From Arthrobacter sp. EPSL27 (GTDB lineage: Bacteria > Actinomycetota > Actinomycetes > Actinomycetales > Micrococcaceae): 64,000 nucleotides of DNA. The number at the start of each line of letters is the position of its first letter. Position 1 is the first letter of the stretch. The translations under genes and the position numbers were made by a program. Below are positions 42,489 through 50,747 of this stretch, piece after piece. The notes under the pieces were generated by a model. The model was given only the letters and a program-made list of their open reading frames with translations, searched no databases and had not been told where the DNA came from. Where the stretch lies: positions 1,399,774-1,463,773 of the forward strand of contig NZ_LNUT01000005.1 of NCBI RefSeq assembly GCF_001512305.1, in the 5' to 3' direction.

Positions 42489-42649
42489 CGCGGTTCCGGC
42501 TCCGGCGGGACCTTGTCCGGCCGCCTTTCCAGGTCCGGCGCAGCGGGTGCTTTTCCCGCGCGGCTCCGCGTGGCACGATTGCGGAAGATGCACCAACCGG
42601 GCGGAACGGAAGCCCGGGCGAACCACCGAGCCAGCTGAGGAATCCCGCC

Positions 42650-43468
42650 ATCAAAAAAGAACTGAGATCCGCCACGGACGCCGCGGAAAACATCACCAAC
42701 TCCCGCGCCCTGGAGATCGTGGCCCGTGCCGGTTTCGCCGTGAGCGGGATCCTGCACCTCCTCATCGGCGTCGTTGCCATCCGGCTCGCCATGGGCGGGG
42801 AAGGGAAGGCCGACGTCAGCGGGGCGGTGCAGCAGCTCGCCACCCAGCCGGCCGGCCCGCTGCTGCTGTGGGCCTCGTTCGCGGCGTGCGTGGCCCTCGC
42901 CATCTGGCAGACCAGCGACGCCATTTTCGATTTCGAGCACCTGCCTGCCAAAAAGAAGCTGGCCAAAAAGCTCAAGGCCGCACTCCAGGCCGTCGTGTAC
43001 GCCGGGCTCGCCATCACCTTCTTCAGTTTCGCCAGCGGTGCCGGTTCGGACCAGGGCAGCGCCACGAGCAACCTCACGGCGTCGATGATGAAGGCCCCCG
43101 GCGGCGTCGCCCTCCTGATTGCCATCGGCGCGGCCATCGCGATCACCGGGGTTGTGTATGCCATCCGGGGCTTCCGCCAGTCGTTCGCCAAATACCTCCG
43201 CCTCCCGGCGTCGCCCAAGGCACGGACGGCGGTGACGGTCCTGGGCGTGGTGGGCTACGCGGCCAAAGGCGTTGCCCTGCTGCTGGTGGGGCTGCTGGTC
43301 ATCATCGCCACCGTCAAAGCGCACCCCGAGGAATCGACGGGGATCGACGGCGGCCTGAAGGCCCTCCGCGACCAGCCGTTCGGTATGTACATGCTGGCCG
43401 CCGTCGGCATCGGCCTGATCTGCTACGGCATTTTCATGATGGTGCGGGCAAAACTCGCCAAAATGTAG
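42650..43468 (+). CDS. DUF1206 membrane protein, apparent ATC start
   Basis: A 272-residue membrane protein made of three repeats of the DUF1206 module (ARAGFAVSGILHLLIGVVAIRLA; LQAVVYAGLAITFF; GVVGYAAKGVALLLVGLL), with about six helices. Family members start with a short polar tail such as KKELRSATDAAENITNSRALEIV, and the frame has no ATG, GTG or TTG near that point. The codon before AAAAAAGAAC is ATC (42650) with GAGGAA at 42637-42642, spaced 7 bases away. The next possible start, GTG 42718, would delete the conserved tail. Function unknown. Confidence 0.78.
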   Translation: MKKELRSATDAAENITNSRALEIVARAGFAVSGILHLLIGVVAIRLAMGGEGKADVSGAVQQLATQPAGPLLLWASFAACVALAIWQTSDAIFDFEHLPAKKKLAKKLKAALQAVVYAGLAITFFSFASGAGSDQGSATSNLTASMMKAPGGVALLIAIGAAIAITGVVYAIRGFRQSFAKYLRLPASPKARTAVTVLGVVGYAAKGVALLLVGLLVIIATVKAHPEESTGIDGGLKALRDQPFGMYMLAAVGIGLICYGIFMMVRAKLAKM

Positions 43469-43513
43469 GGCCCGCACCTCAGGCGCTCCGGCACCGTCAT
43501 CCGGACCCTGCCG

Positions 43514-44191
43514 TCAGCTGCGGGGGACGGTGATGACGGCCATGGCCTGCTGCTGCCCGTCCCGCATCTCGATGCTGGCGATGTTGGTCAGCTGCACGGG
43601 CGTGGCCCCGGTGATCCGTACCCTGCCGCTGGGCGTGGCCGTCCAGGCGCAGGCGCGTTCCTCGCCGCCGTCGCTGTCCTTCACCCAGAGGGAGAGGGTG
43701 CCGTCCGCCGGGAGGCTCCGCCCGTCGACGGCGAGCTCGGTGCCCCAGGTCTTCTTCACCATGCCCACCGTGAACTGCAGCCCGTTGCTGGCCTGGACGG
43801 AGTAGCTGGCATCCGGCTTGGGCGGCTGATTCACCAACGGCGCGGCCAGGATCCCCAGGGCGAGGCACGCCGCGGCACCCGCGGCCAGCGCCGCGGTCCA
43901 CCGGAGCCGGATCTTCCGGCGCCGCGCGGAGAGCTCATCGAGCAGCCGCCGCGGCACGGCAGCCGGCGCGGGAACCGACGCCGCCGGTTCCCGCCCGGCC
44001 GCCGTGGCGAGGGCAACGGCGTCGGGCACTGGGAGCGCGTCCAGCAGTGCCGGCAGGCTGGCAAGCTCGTCCAGCTCCCGCCGGCAGTTAGCGCAGCGGC
44101 CCAGGTGATCCTCAAAGGCGGCGGCCTCGGCCGGTTCCAGGCCGCCCAGCAGGTAGGCGCCGAGGAGCTGGTGCGGGTCCGTGGCGCTCAT
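43514..44191 (-). CDS. rskA: Anti-sigma factor, RskA type
   Basis: A 225-residue membrane anti-sigma factor. The N-terminal zinc-binding anti-sigma motif is HLGRCANC (H-x3-C-x2-C) at residues 29-36; a helix (WTAALAAGAAACLALGILAAPLV, residues 96-118 approx.) crosses the membrane; and the outer C-terminal part (VGMVKKTWGTELAVDGRSLP, RITGATPVQLTNIASIEMRDG) is the RskA domain that senses the outside. It overlaps the sigma gene by 4 bases (ATGA). It should hold the sigma factor at the membrane until intramembrane proteolysis frees it. Confidence 0.9.
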   Translation of the reverse strand: MSATDPHQLLGAYLLGGLEPAEAAAFEDHLGRCANCRRELDELASLPALLDALPVPDAVALATAAGREPAASVPAPAAVPRRLLDELSARRRKIRLRWTAALAAGAAACLALGILAAPLVNQPPKPDASYSVQASNGLQFTVGMVKKTWGTELAVDGRSLPADGTLSLWVKDSDGGEERACAWTATPSGRVRITGATPVQLTNIASIEMRDGQQQAMAVITVPRS

Positions 44192-44688
44192 CGCTGCACC
44201 CCCATCTCGTCGAGGATGGTCCGCAGGGCCCGTACGGCGTAGAACGCCCGGGACTTCACTGTTCCGTTCGGGATGTTCAAGCTGACCGATGCCTCCTGCA
44301 CGGTGTAGCGGCGGTAGTGGAGGGCCACCAGGACATCCCGGTGCTCGGCGCTGAGCCGCAGCAGCGCTTCTTCCATCAGGACGCGGTTGAGGAGTTCGTC
44401 GACGCGTTCGGCGCCGCCTGCCGGATCGGCCAAATCCCGGTCCGTTGTTTCCTGGGGCCGCCGCTGGGCCTTGCGGTAGTTGTCGATCATGATGTTGCGG
44501 GCGGTCCGGAACAGATAGCTCCGCAGGCTTCCGGTGATGTGCGGCGCCTGCTGCCAGACCTTCAGCACGGTCTCCTGCACAATGTCCTCCGTCAGTTGCG
44601 GATCCCGGCAGGCGCTCAGGACGAAGCGCCTGAGGGCTGCCCCGTGGTCGCGGTAGATCGCGGCCACCACGTCTTCGTCCAGCGGCAT
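44188..44688 (-). CDS. sigK: ECF RNA polymerase sigma factor, SigK-like
   Basis: A 166-residue ECF sigma factor. Region 2 spans residues 8-75 (YRDHGAALRRFVLSACRDPQ, DIVQETVLKVWQQ, RSYLFRTARNIMIDNYRKAQRR) and region 4 spans residues 105-160 (ALLRLSAEHRDVLVALHYRRY, VSLNIPNGTVKSRAFYAVRALR, in parts). ATG 44688 with GGAGG is the fit; the frame is open further to 44997 but lies in non-homologous sequence. It is followed by its RskA-type anti-sigma. A motif TGAACT-N16-CGTCGT precedes it and the same motif precedes the divergent lipoprotein gene. Confidence 0.9.
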   Translation of the reverse strand: MPLDEDVVAAIYRDHGAALRRFVLSACRDPQLTEDIVQETVLKVWQQAPHITGSLRSYLFRTARNIMIDNYRKAQRRPQETTDRDLADPAGGAERVDELLNRVLMEEALLRLSAEHRDVLVALHYRRYTVQEASVSLNIPNGTVKSRAFYAVRALRTILDEMGVQR

Positions 44689-44758
44689 TGCCGTCCTCCC
44701 TGGCGTCGTCCCTGGCGCTGCGCTTTCCGCGCCGGTCGGTTCCGGCGCTTCTGCCCCT

Positions 44759-44786
44759 ACGACGTGCAGATCGCCGGAACAGTTCA
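44759..44786 (-). promoter_or_regulatory. ECF-type promoter of the sigma/anti-sigma operon
   Basis: On the minus strand, TGAACT (44786-44781) and CGTCGT (44764-44759) are separated by exactly 16 bases. The sigma gene starts about 70 bases downstream. The same -35/-10 pair and spacing occur on the plus strand at 44822-44849, which points to one sigma factor using both, hence autoregulation. Confidence 0.72.
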
Positions 44787-44821
44787 TCCGGGCCGGCGCC
44801 GGGGCGCGACCCGGCCCGCTG

Positions 44822-44849
44822 TGAACCATTCTGGCCCCGACGGCGTCGT
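44822..44849 (+). promoter_or_regulatory. ECF-type promoter of the lipoprotein gene
   Basis: TGAACC (44822-44827), 16-base spacer, then CGTCGT (44844-44849). The lipoprotein ATG is 65 bases downstream. The motif is the same as at 44786-44759 on the other strand. Confidence 0.72.
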
Positions 44850-44914
44850 AACGGTTAGCGCCGGCCGGAGCCGATTGGCCGGTCCGCTTAAGGATCCGAG
44901 TCAAGGAGCAGCAG

Positions 44915-45439
44915 ATGAAAAAGCACCTCCGCGTCGGCCTGTCCGCTATGGCCCTCGCCGCCCTTCTCTCCGGCTGTGCCGGCACGGGCGGAACCACCGC
45001 TTACTCGACCACGGCGGCCCCAACCAGCGCAGCGGCTTCCCCGCCGACGTCGGCTCCGGGTTCGGCCCCGGCCGCGGCCACCGCGGACCTCAAGGTCGCC
45101 GAGTCCTCCGCCGGCCAGATCGTGGTGGACGGCAAGGGCATGAGCGTTTACTACTACACGAAGGACGTCAAGGATTCCGGGACCAGCGCCTGCACCGGCG
45201 GCTGCCTCGACGCGTGGCCGCCGGTCCTCGCCGCAGCTGACACCCCGACGGTCGACGGCGTCACCGGCACCGTGGGCACCATCGCCACCCCCGACGGCAA
45301 GAAACAGCTGACCATCAACGGCATGCCGGTGTACTACTACGCCAAGGACCTCGCGGCCGGGGACATCACGGGCCAGGGCGTCGGCGGCGTCTGGTATCTC
45401 GTGGCACCGTCCGGCGAGATGATCACCGCCGCCGGCTAG
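44915..45439 (+). CDS. Secreted lipoprotein with PF03640-type repeats
   Basis: A 174-residue exported lipoprotein. The signal ends in the lipobox LSGC (Cys21), followed by a Thr/Ala/Ser/Pro-rich linker (residues 22-65). The rest holds two repeats: IVVDGKGMSVYYYTKDVKDSG...CTGGCLDAWPPV and LTINGMPVYYYAKDLAAGDITGQGVGGVWYLVAP, the 'secreted repeat of unknown function' (PF03640). The CxxxC pair in the first repeat may form a disulfide. ATG 44915 follows AAGGAG. It is the probable output gene of the adjacent SigK-RskA pair. Confidence 0.85.
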   Translation: MKKHLRVGLSAMALAALLSGCAGTGGTTAYSTTAAPTSAAASPPTSAPGSAPAAATADLKVAESSAGQIVVDGKGMSVYYYTKDVKDSGTSACTGGCLDAWPPVLAAADTPTVDGVTGTVGTIATPDGKKQLTINGMPVYYYAKDLAAGDITGQGVGGVWYLVAPSGEMITAAG

Positions 45440-45470
45440 AAGGGGAGACCGGCGACGCCGGGTCCTCGGC

Positions 45471-46148
45471 TCAGTCGGTCAGGTCCTCAAATCCGACGGC
45501 TGCCAGAACCTCCTCGTCTGCCTCGGCCTGGCGTTCGGCCAGGTTGGGGATCCGGGCCACCCGCTCGGCGATGTGGCGGTCCAGTTCCTCCTCGCCCAGG
45601 ACGAGGAGGTCGCTCTGGCTCCGGAGCCAGGCGGCGTTGAGCGCGACGATGTCTTCGGTGCCCATCAGGGCTTCGAACTCGCCGTCGAGCTCGTCCAGGA
45701 GCCGGACGGCGTCCGCGGCGGTGCTGCCGCCACCGCCGCCATTGGGGGCGCCGTCCAGCTCCGCGTCCCCGTCAAGGTACGCGTCCGCCTCTTCCTCGGA
45801 GAGCGAGTCGAAGGCCGCCGCGGAGCGGTTGAAGAGATCCAGGTGCGCGGCGGCCCCCATCCCCTCCAGCCCGGCCCGGACGTACTCGTCGATCTCCTCG
45901 CGCTCGGGGGCGCTGAACACGTACTGGGCGAACCCGCCGCTCAGTGCCTGCGTCAGGTAGAAGTCGACGTAGTAGCTGCGCAGCGCGTTCGGGGCGATCT
46001 CCCCGACATCCAACAGCTCCGCGTACATCGTGTTGACCACGTCCACGTTCGCGTCCACGACGTCGGCGTCGGTGCCGTTGATGCACTCCAGCGGCAGGAC
46101 CGCCGCGTAGCCGGCGGCGGGAAGGCTGGCGGAAAGGCCGTTGCTCAT
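45471..46148 (-). CDS. DMP19-family protein (DUF4375)
   Basis: A 225-residue acidic protein. NALRSYYVDFYLTQALSGGFAQYV and LFNRSAAAFDSLSEEEADAY fit the DMP19 family, whose Neisseria member mimics DNA and binds a repressor; the high proportion of Asp/Glu here is consistent with a DNA-mimic role. A Gly-rich linker (GAPNGGGGG) divides it near residue 138. It starts at ATG 46148 after AAGGAT. A perfect 12-bp palindrome CAACGTACGTTG lies 45 bases upstream (46193-46204) and may be its operator. Function in this organism is not known. Confidence 0.8.
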   Translation of the reverse strand: MSNGLSASLPAAGYAAVLPLECINGTDADVVDANVDVVNTMYAELLDVGEIAPNALRSYYVDFYLTQALSGGFAQYVFSAPEREEIDEYVRAGLEGMGAAAHLDLFNRSAAAFDSLSEEEADAYLDGDAELDGAPNGGGGGSTAADAVRLLDELDGEFEALMGTEDIVALNAAWLRSQSDLLVLGEEELDRHIAERVARIPNLAERQAEADEEVLAAVGFEDLTD

Positions 46149-46368
46149 AGAAGATCCTTACTGCTGAAGGCGGGTGCCGCTCCGAACCCTTTCAACGTAC
46201 GTTGCGCCGCCCGGGCTGCGGCCGAGCCCGAGCTGAACGTCCGGCGAAGTTTGGGTGTCCCGCGTCCCCACCCCTGAACGGAGACCGGCAATAAAATTCA
46301 TGGACTGGCTTTAAAAATATAAGTGGGTATGGTGATGGGTAGATAGCGTTTAGAAAGGCGTGATTCCA

Positions 46369-46503
46369 TTGTCCGGAAAGTCTCCCCGAAACAGCAATGT
46401 CAAGAAAACGGGAAAGTCGATTCTCGAAAAGAGAGCCGACAAAAAGGCAAAAAGCGAATCCAGCGACATTCTGTTCGTGAAGCCGCGTAAAAACCAGCGG
46501 TGA
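46369..46503 (+). CDS. Small basic protein, 44 residues
   Basis: From TTG 46369 to TGA 46503 the frame encodes SGKSPRNSNVKKTGKSILEK and RADKKAKSESSDILFVKPRK, a highly basic Lys-rich peptide. It resembles small basic proteins often annotated in Arthrobacter-like genomes (MSxKSPRxSxxKKTGKS... start). TTG is favoured over GTG 46360 because the GAAAGG site at 46353 spaces better and because Ser-Gly-Lys follows. The upstream 60 bases are notably AT-rich (an AT-rich promoter patch). It is followed by a hairpin at 46529. Function unknown, perhaps nucleic acid binding. Confidence 0.72.
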   Translation: MSGKSPRNSNVKKTGKSILEKRADKKAKSESSDILFVKPRKNQR

Positions 46504-46528
46504 CCCACGGCCCCTGCGGGGAAAGATC

Positions 46529-46575
46529 CGCGGGCGGCCGGACGCTCCACTCCTAGCTGCGGCCGTCCGCCCGCG
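46529..46575 (+). terminator. Hairpin downstream of the small basic protein gene
   Basis: CGCGGGCGG (46529-46537) pairs with CCGCCCGCG (46567-46575), with a 29-base GC-rich loop. It lies 25 bases after the TGA and may terminate this short transcript. There is no U-tract. Confidence 0.5.
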
Positions 46576-46737
46576 CCATTCAGGCTTCTGCCTAAATTCC
46601 CGCCACCTAGCGCAATGCAGAGCAGTGAACGCCGGGCCGCCACATAACTCCTTTTTCGGGTGCCGGGTATTTCCCGTGCGACCGATTTTTCCAGCCTGCA
46701 GAAATTGCTGGTTGGTCAGACACAGAAAGACCCAGTC

Positions 46738-47088
46738 ATGCGCCAGAGACGTTATGCACTGATTATTCCGCCCCGCCTTAGCCACCCCATTCGGGTTGAG
46801 GAGATCGACACATCCCTGCCCGCACGGCAGACCCTGGTGGAAGGAAACGTCGGGGCCATCACCGGCCCGGGCTGGCATGCCTTCCTGAACGACGAGGCGG
46901 ACTTCATTCCCCTGCCCCTGAATGCCCGGGCCGAGGTGCTGATCCGCGAGGCAGGCGTCCCGCTGGAGGACACCGTCAGCGGGACGGTGGTGTTCCTCGG
47001 CCACGGGCACGACGGCGACGACGCTGACGTACCGGCACCCCTGCTGCAGCTGGCCGGGCGCCTCTTCAACACAGCATTGGCAGCCTGA
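46738..47088 (+). CDS. DUF3846-domain protein
   Basis: A 116-residue protein. YALIIPPRLSHPIRVEEID, EGNVGAITGPGWHAFLNDEAD, NARAEVLIREAG and VSGTVVFLGHGHDGDDADVP are the beta-strand blocks of DUF3846, whose central fold resembles anti-restriction or phage accessory proteins; function is unknown. ATG 46738 follows AGAAAGA and was chosen over a longer frame. It is alone on this strand, between the small basic protein and the SNF2 helicase. Confidence 0.75.
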   Translation: MRQRRYALIIPPRLSHPIRVEEIDTSLPARQTLVEGNVGAITGPGWHAFLNDEADFIPLPLNARAEVLIREAGVPLEDTVSGTVVFLGHGHDGDDADVPAPLLQLAGRLFNTALAA

Positions 47089-47253
47089 CCGGAAGGCAGA
47101 GAGCCCGCAGCCACCAGCCGGGATCCCCTCTCTCGCGTGGGTTCAGCGGACGGAGAACGCGCTGCGGCCCTGGTCCCGTCGTCGCAGGTTCGGGGTGGCC
47201 GCCCCGGCTCGCTAAGATGGATCAGATGACCAACTGCTGAAAGTAGTGCGCAC

Positions 47254-50200
47254 ATGCCATCCCATCCGGACGAGAGTGCGGCACTGGCAATACAGACTCC
47301 CGCGATCAACGACCGCTCCCTCGCGGCCGGACTGGCGTACGCCATGGGAAGCCGCGTGTCCGGGATGTCCTTTGACGCCGCCACCGGGCTCATGCTCGGC
47401 AAGGTGCGCGGCGGGGCGCCCGCGCCGTACTCCACGACGGCGAAGCTGGTCCGGAAGGCGGGCGGCTGGAGCTGCACGGTCGGCGTCTGCAGCTGCCCGG
47501 TCCGGAAGGACTGCAAGCACGTGGCCGCGCTGCTGTTTGCCGCCGAGGACAACCCGGCGATCCGGGTCCAGCTGCTGGCCCCGGCCGACGTCAGCCGGCT
47601 CTCCCGGCAGGCCGCGGCGCCGGAGGTCCCGGACTGGGAACAGGCCCTCAGCCCGCTCATCGCCCAGCCCGGCATCACCCCGTCCACCAACGGCACCCCG
47701 CTGGCTCTCCAGTTCGAGATCGAAGAACCCGCCCCGCACTTCTCCTACACCGGCCGCCGGGATCCGCTGCGCAGCGTCCGCCAGCTGAAGGCCCGGCCCG
47801 TCATCATGGGCGCCAAGGGCAAATGGATCCGCGGCGACGTCTCATGGAACACCCTGAGCTACCTCAGCTACCGGCGCGAGTGCAACCAGGCCCACGTCGA
47901 GTGGATGCAGGAGTTCCTCGGCTCGCACACCGCCCAGGCCAACCGCCAGCACGCCGGGACCGGCCTGTGGCTGGGCCTGAACACCTACGCCGGCAAGAAC
48001 CTGTGGAGCCTGCTGGCAGAGGCGCGGAAGGTCGGCGTCGCCCTGGTCCACAGCCGTGGCTCCGAGCCCGTGCGGCTCGTGGAGCAGCCGGCCGCCGTCG
48101 GACTCAACCTGACCCGGTACCGGACCACACCCGTCCCGGCCGAGGGCGACGGCGACGGCGGGCTGTCGCTCGCCCCCACCATCACGGTCGAGGGGGAAGT
48201 GGTGGACCCGGCCGCCGTCGGGACCATCGGCCGCCCGGCCCACGGCATCTTCCTGACGTCCGGATCGGACACCCTGCCCGGTGTGGCACCGGGAGACTCC
48301 GTCATCACGCTGGCCCCGCTGGAGGGCGGCCTCAGCGAAGAGCTCCTGAGTTTTGTGACGGCGGGGACCACGCTGCACATTCCGGCCCGCGACGAGAGCC
48401 GCTTCCTGACCGGTTTCTACCCAAAACTCAAGCAGAGCGCCCGCGTCACGGCCTCCGACGAGTCCGTGGAACTGCCCCAGCTGGCTGTGCCCACCCTGTC
48501 CCTGCTGGCGAATTACGGCGCCGGGCACCGGGTCCGGCTGCACTGGGAGTGGCATTACACCTCCGGCACACACGTCACCGCCCAGCCGCTGTGGCGCCAC
48601 CCCGGCGACCACGGCTACCGGGACGACCCTGCCGAGGCCCGGATCCTGGACGCCGTGGGGCAGCCGTGGGACGTGGTGCCGGCGCTGGGCGAATCCGCCA
48701 CGGGCGGCTGGGGAACCCCGCGGCTGGCGGCGACGGCGGAACTCAGCGGCCTCGATACTTTGGCCTTCACCGAGGAGCTGCTCCCCCACCTCCGCAAGGT
48801 CCCCGGCGTCTCGGTGGACACCTCCGGCGAGATTGCCGACTACCGGGAGGCCGAGGAGGCCCCGGTGGTGTCCATCTCCACCAAGGCCACCGAACAGCGG
48901 GACTGGTTCGACCTGGGGATCCAGATTTCCCTGGAAGGCCAGCCGGTGTCCTTCGCGGCCGTGTTCTCGGCCCTGGCGGCCGGCCAGACCAAGATGCTGC
49001 TCCCCAGCGGCGCCTACTTTTCCCTTGACCTGCCCGAACTGCACCAGCTCCGCGCCCTGATCGAGGAGGCCCGGGAGCTGCAGGACAACAAGGACGCCCC
49101 GCTGCAGATCAGCCGCTTCCAGGCCGGCCTCTGGGACGAACTGGCCCAGCTCGGCATCGTCGACCAGCAGGCCGCGGCCTGGCGCGAGGCTGTGGGCGGG
49201 CTGCTGGAAGGCGGCGTGAAGGGCCTTCCGCTGCCGGCAACGCTCAACGCCGAGCTGCGCCCTTACCAGCTGGAGGGCTTCAACTGGCTCAGCTTCCTCT
49301 ACCGCCACGGGCTCGGCGGGGTGCTGGCCGACGACATGGGCCTGGGCAAGACGGTGCAGGCCCTCGCGCTGATCTGCGCCGCCAAGGAAGCGGCACGGAA
49401 CCCGGCCGCAGCGCCCGACGGCGGTGCTCCCGCCGGCACCACCCCGGACGGCGCTGCTTTGGACGGCGCGGTGCCCGGGACTGCGCCCCATGCGCCGTTC
49501 CTGGTGGTGGCCCCCACGAGTGTGGTGGGCAACTGGGATGCCGAGACCGCCCGGTTCGCCCCCGGCCTCACGGTGCGGGCCATCGGCGAGACCTTTGCCA
49601 AGAGCGGTTCGGACCCGGCCGAGGCGATGGCCGGCGCGGACATCGTCATCACCTCGTACGCCTTGTTCCGGATCGACTACGATGCCTACGCATCCAAGGA
49701 ATGGGCAGGCCTGGTCCTGGACGAGGCCCAGTTCGTCAAGAACCACCAGTCCAAGGCCTACCAGTGCGCGCGGAAGCTTCCGGCGGCGTTCAAACTGGCC
49801 ATCACCGGCACCCCGCTGGAGAACAACCTCATGGAGTTCTGGGCCCTGACCTCGATTGTGGCGCCCGGCCTCTTCTCCAGCCCCAAACGGTTCGCCGAGT
49901 ACTACCAGAAACCGGTGGAGAAGAACGGTGACAAGGCGCAGCTGGACAAGCTCCGGCGCCGGGTCCGTCCGCTGATGATGCGGCGCACCAAGGAGCAGGT
50001 CATCCACGACCTGCCGCCGAAGCAGGAACAGATCCTCGAAGTGGTGCTGAACCCGCGGCACCAGAAGGTCTACCAGACGCACCTGCAGCGGGAGCGCCAG
50101 AAGATCCTGGGCCTGATCGATGATGTCAACAAGAACCGCTTCACCATCTTCCAGTCACTCACCCTGCTGCGGCAGCTCAGCCTGGACCCGTCACTGATCG

Positions 50201-50730
50201 ACCCCTCGCTGTCCGGCGTCCGGTCCAGCAAGCTCGATGTCCTCTTCGAGCAACTGGAGGACCTCGTGGCGGAAGGCCACCGCGCCCTGATCTTCAGCCA
50301 GTTCACCGGCTTCCTGGGCAAGGTCCGCGAGCGGCTTGTCGAGGAGAACATCGAGTTCTGCTACCTCGACGGCGGCACCCGGAACCGCTCCGACGTCGTC
50401 AATGAGTTCAAGAACGGCGCCGCCCCGGTTTTCCTGATCAGCCTCAAGGCCGGCGGGTTCGGCCTGAACCTGACCGAGGCGGACTACGTGTTCCTGCTGG
50501 ACCCGTGGTGGAACCCGGCCTCGGAGGCGCAGGCGGTGGACCGCACGCACCGGATCGGGCAGGCCCGGAACGTGATGGTCTACCGGCTGGTGGCGAAGGA
50601 CACCATCGAGGAGAAGGTCATGGCGCTCAAGGCCCGGAAGTCCCAGCTGTTCGCCGACGTCATGTCGGGCGACGCGCTGTCCGGCGGAGCGCTCACGGCC
50701 GAGGACCTGGCCGGCCTGTTCACCAACTGA
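47254..50730 (+). CDS. SWIM zinc finger - SNF2-family DNA helicase
   Basis: An 1158-residue ATPase. Residues 60-95 hold the SWIM finger (CTVGVCSCPVRKDCKHVAALL: CxC...CxH). Residues 180-640 are the family-specific middle. Residues 680-920 are the first RecA lobe, with LADDMGLGKT (motif I), VVAPTSVVGNWD and the motif II DEAQ in VLDEAQFVKN, then TGTPLENNLMEFW. The second lobe has LIFSQFTGFLGKVRERL, LISLKAGGFGLNLTEADYVFLLDPWWNPASE (in parts) and HRIGQ. A Pro/Ala/Gly linker (residues 715-745) lies between motifs I and Ia. It probably remodels protein-DNA complexes or rescues stalled polymerases (RapA-like). Confidence 0.92.
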   Translation: MPSHPDESAALAIQTPAINDRSLAAGLAYAMGSRVSGMSFDAATGLMLGKVRGGAPAPYSTTAKLVRKAGGWSCTVGVCSCPVRKDCKHVAALLFAAEDNPAIRVQLLAPADVSRLSRQAAAPEVPDWEQALSPLIAQPGITPSTNGTPLALQFEIEEPAPHFSYTGRRDPLRSVRQLKARPVIMGAKGKWIRGDVSWNTLSYLSYRRECNQAHVEWMQEFLGSHTAQANRQHAGTGLWLGLNTYAGKNLWSLLAEARKVGVALVHSRGSEPVRLVEQPAAVGLNLTRYRTTPVPAEGDGDGGLSLAPTITVEGEVVDPAAVGTIGRPAHGIFLTSGSDTLPGVAPGDSVITLAPLEGGLSEELLSFVTAGTTLHIPARDESRFLTGFYPKLKQSARVTASDESVELPQLAVPTLSLLANYGAGHRVRLHWEWHYTSGTHVTAQPLWRHPGDHGYRDDPAEARILDAVGQPWDVVPALGESATGGWGTPRLAATAELSGLDTLAFTEELLPHLRKVPGVSVDTSGEIADYREAEEAPVVSISTKATEQRDWFDLGIQISLEGQPVSFAAVFSALAAGQTKMLLPSGAYFSLDLPELHQLRALIEEARELQDNKDAPLQISRFQAGLWDELAQLGIVDQQAAAWREAVGGLLEGGVKGLPLPATLNAELRPYQLEGFNWLSFLYRHGLGGVLADDMGLGKTVQALALICAAKEAARNPAAAPDGGAPAGTTPDGAALDGAVPGTAPHAPFLVVAPTSVVGNWDAETARFAPGLTVRAIGETFAKSGSDPAEAMAGADIVITSYALFRIDYDAYASKEWAGLVLDEAQFVKNHQSKAYQCARKLPAAFKLAITGTPLENNLMEFWALTSIVAPGLFSSPKRFAEYYQKPVEKNGDKAQLDKLRRRVRPLMMRRTKEQVIHDLPPKQEQILEVVLNPRHQKVYQTHLQRERQKILGLIDDVNKNRFTIFQSLTLLRQLSLDPSLIDPSLSGVRSSKLDVLFEQLEDLVAEGHRALIFSQFTGFLGKVRERLVEENIEFCYLDGGTRNRSDVVNEFKNGAAPVFLISLKAGGFGLNLTEADYVFLLDPWWNPASEAQAVDRTHRIGQARNVMVYRLVAKDTIEEKVMALKARKSQLFADVMSGDALSGGALTAEDLAGLFTN

Positions 50731-50747
50731 GGCAGCCCAGGGGGCGC

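Noticed and set aside
47842..50082. Minus-strand open frame of about 746 codons
   Set aside because: It is antisense to the SNF2 helicase and has no homology-like motif.
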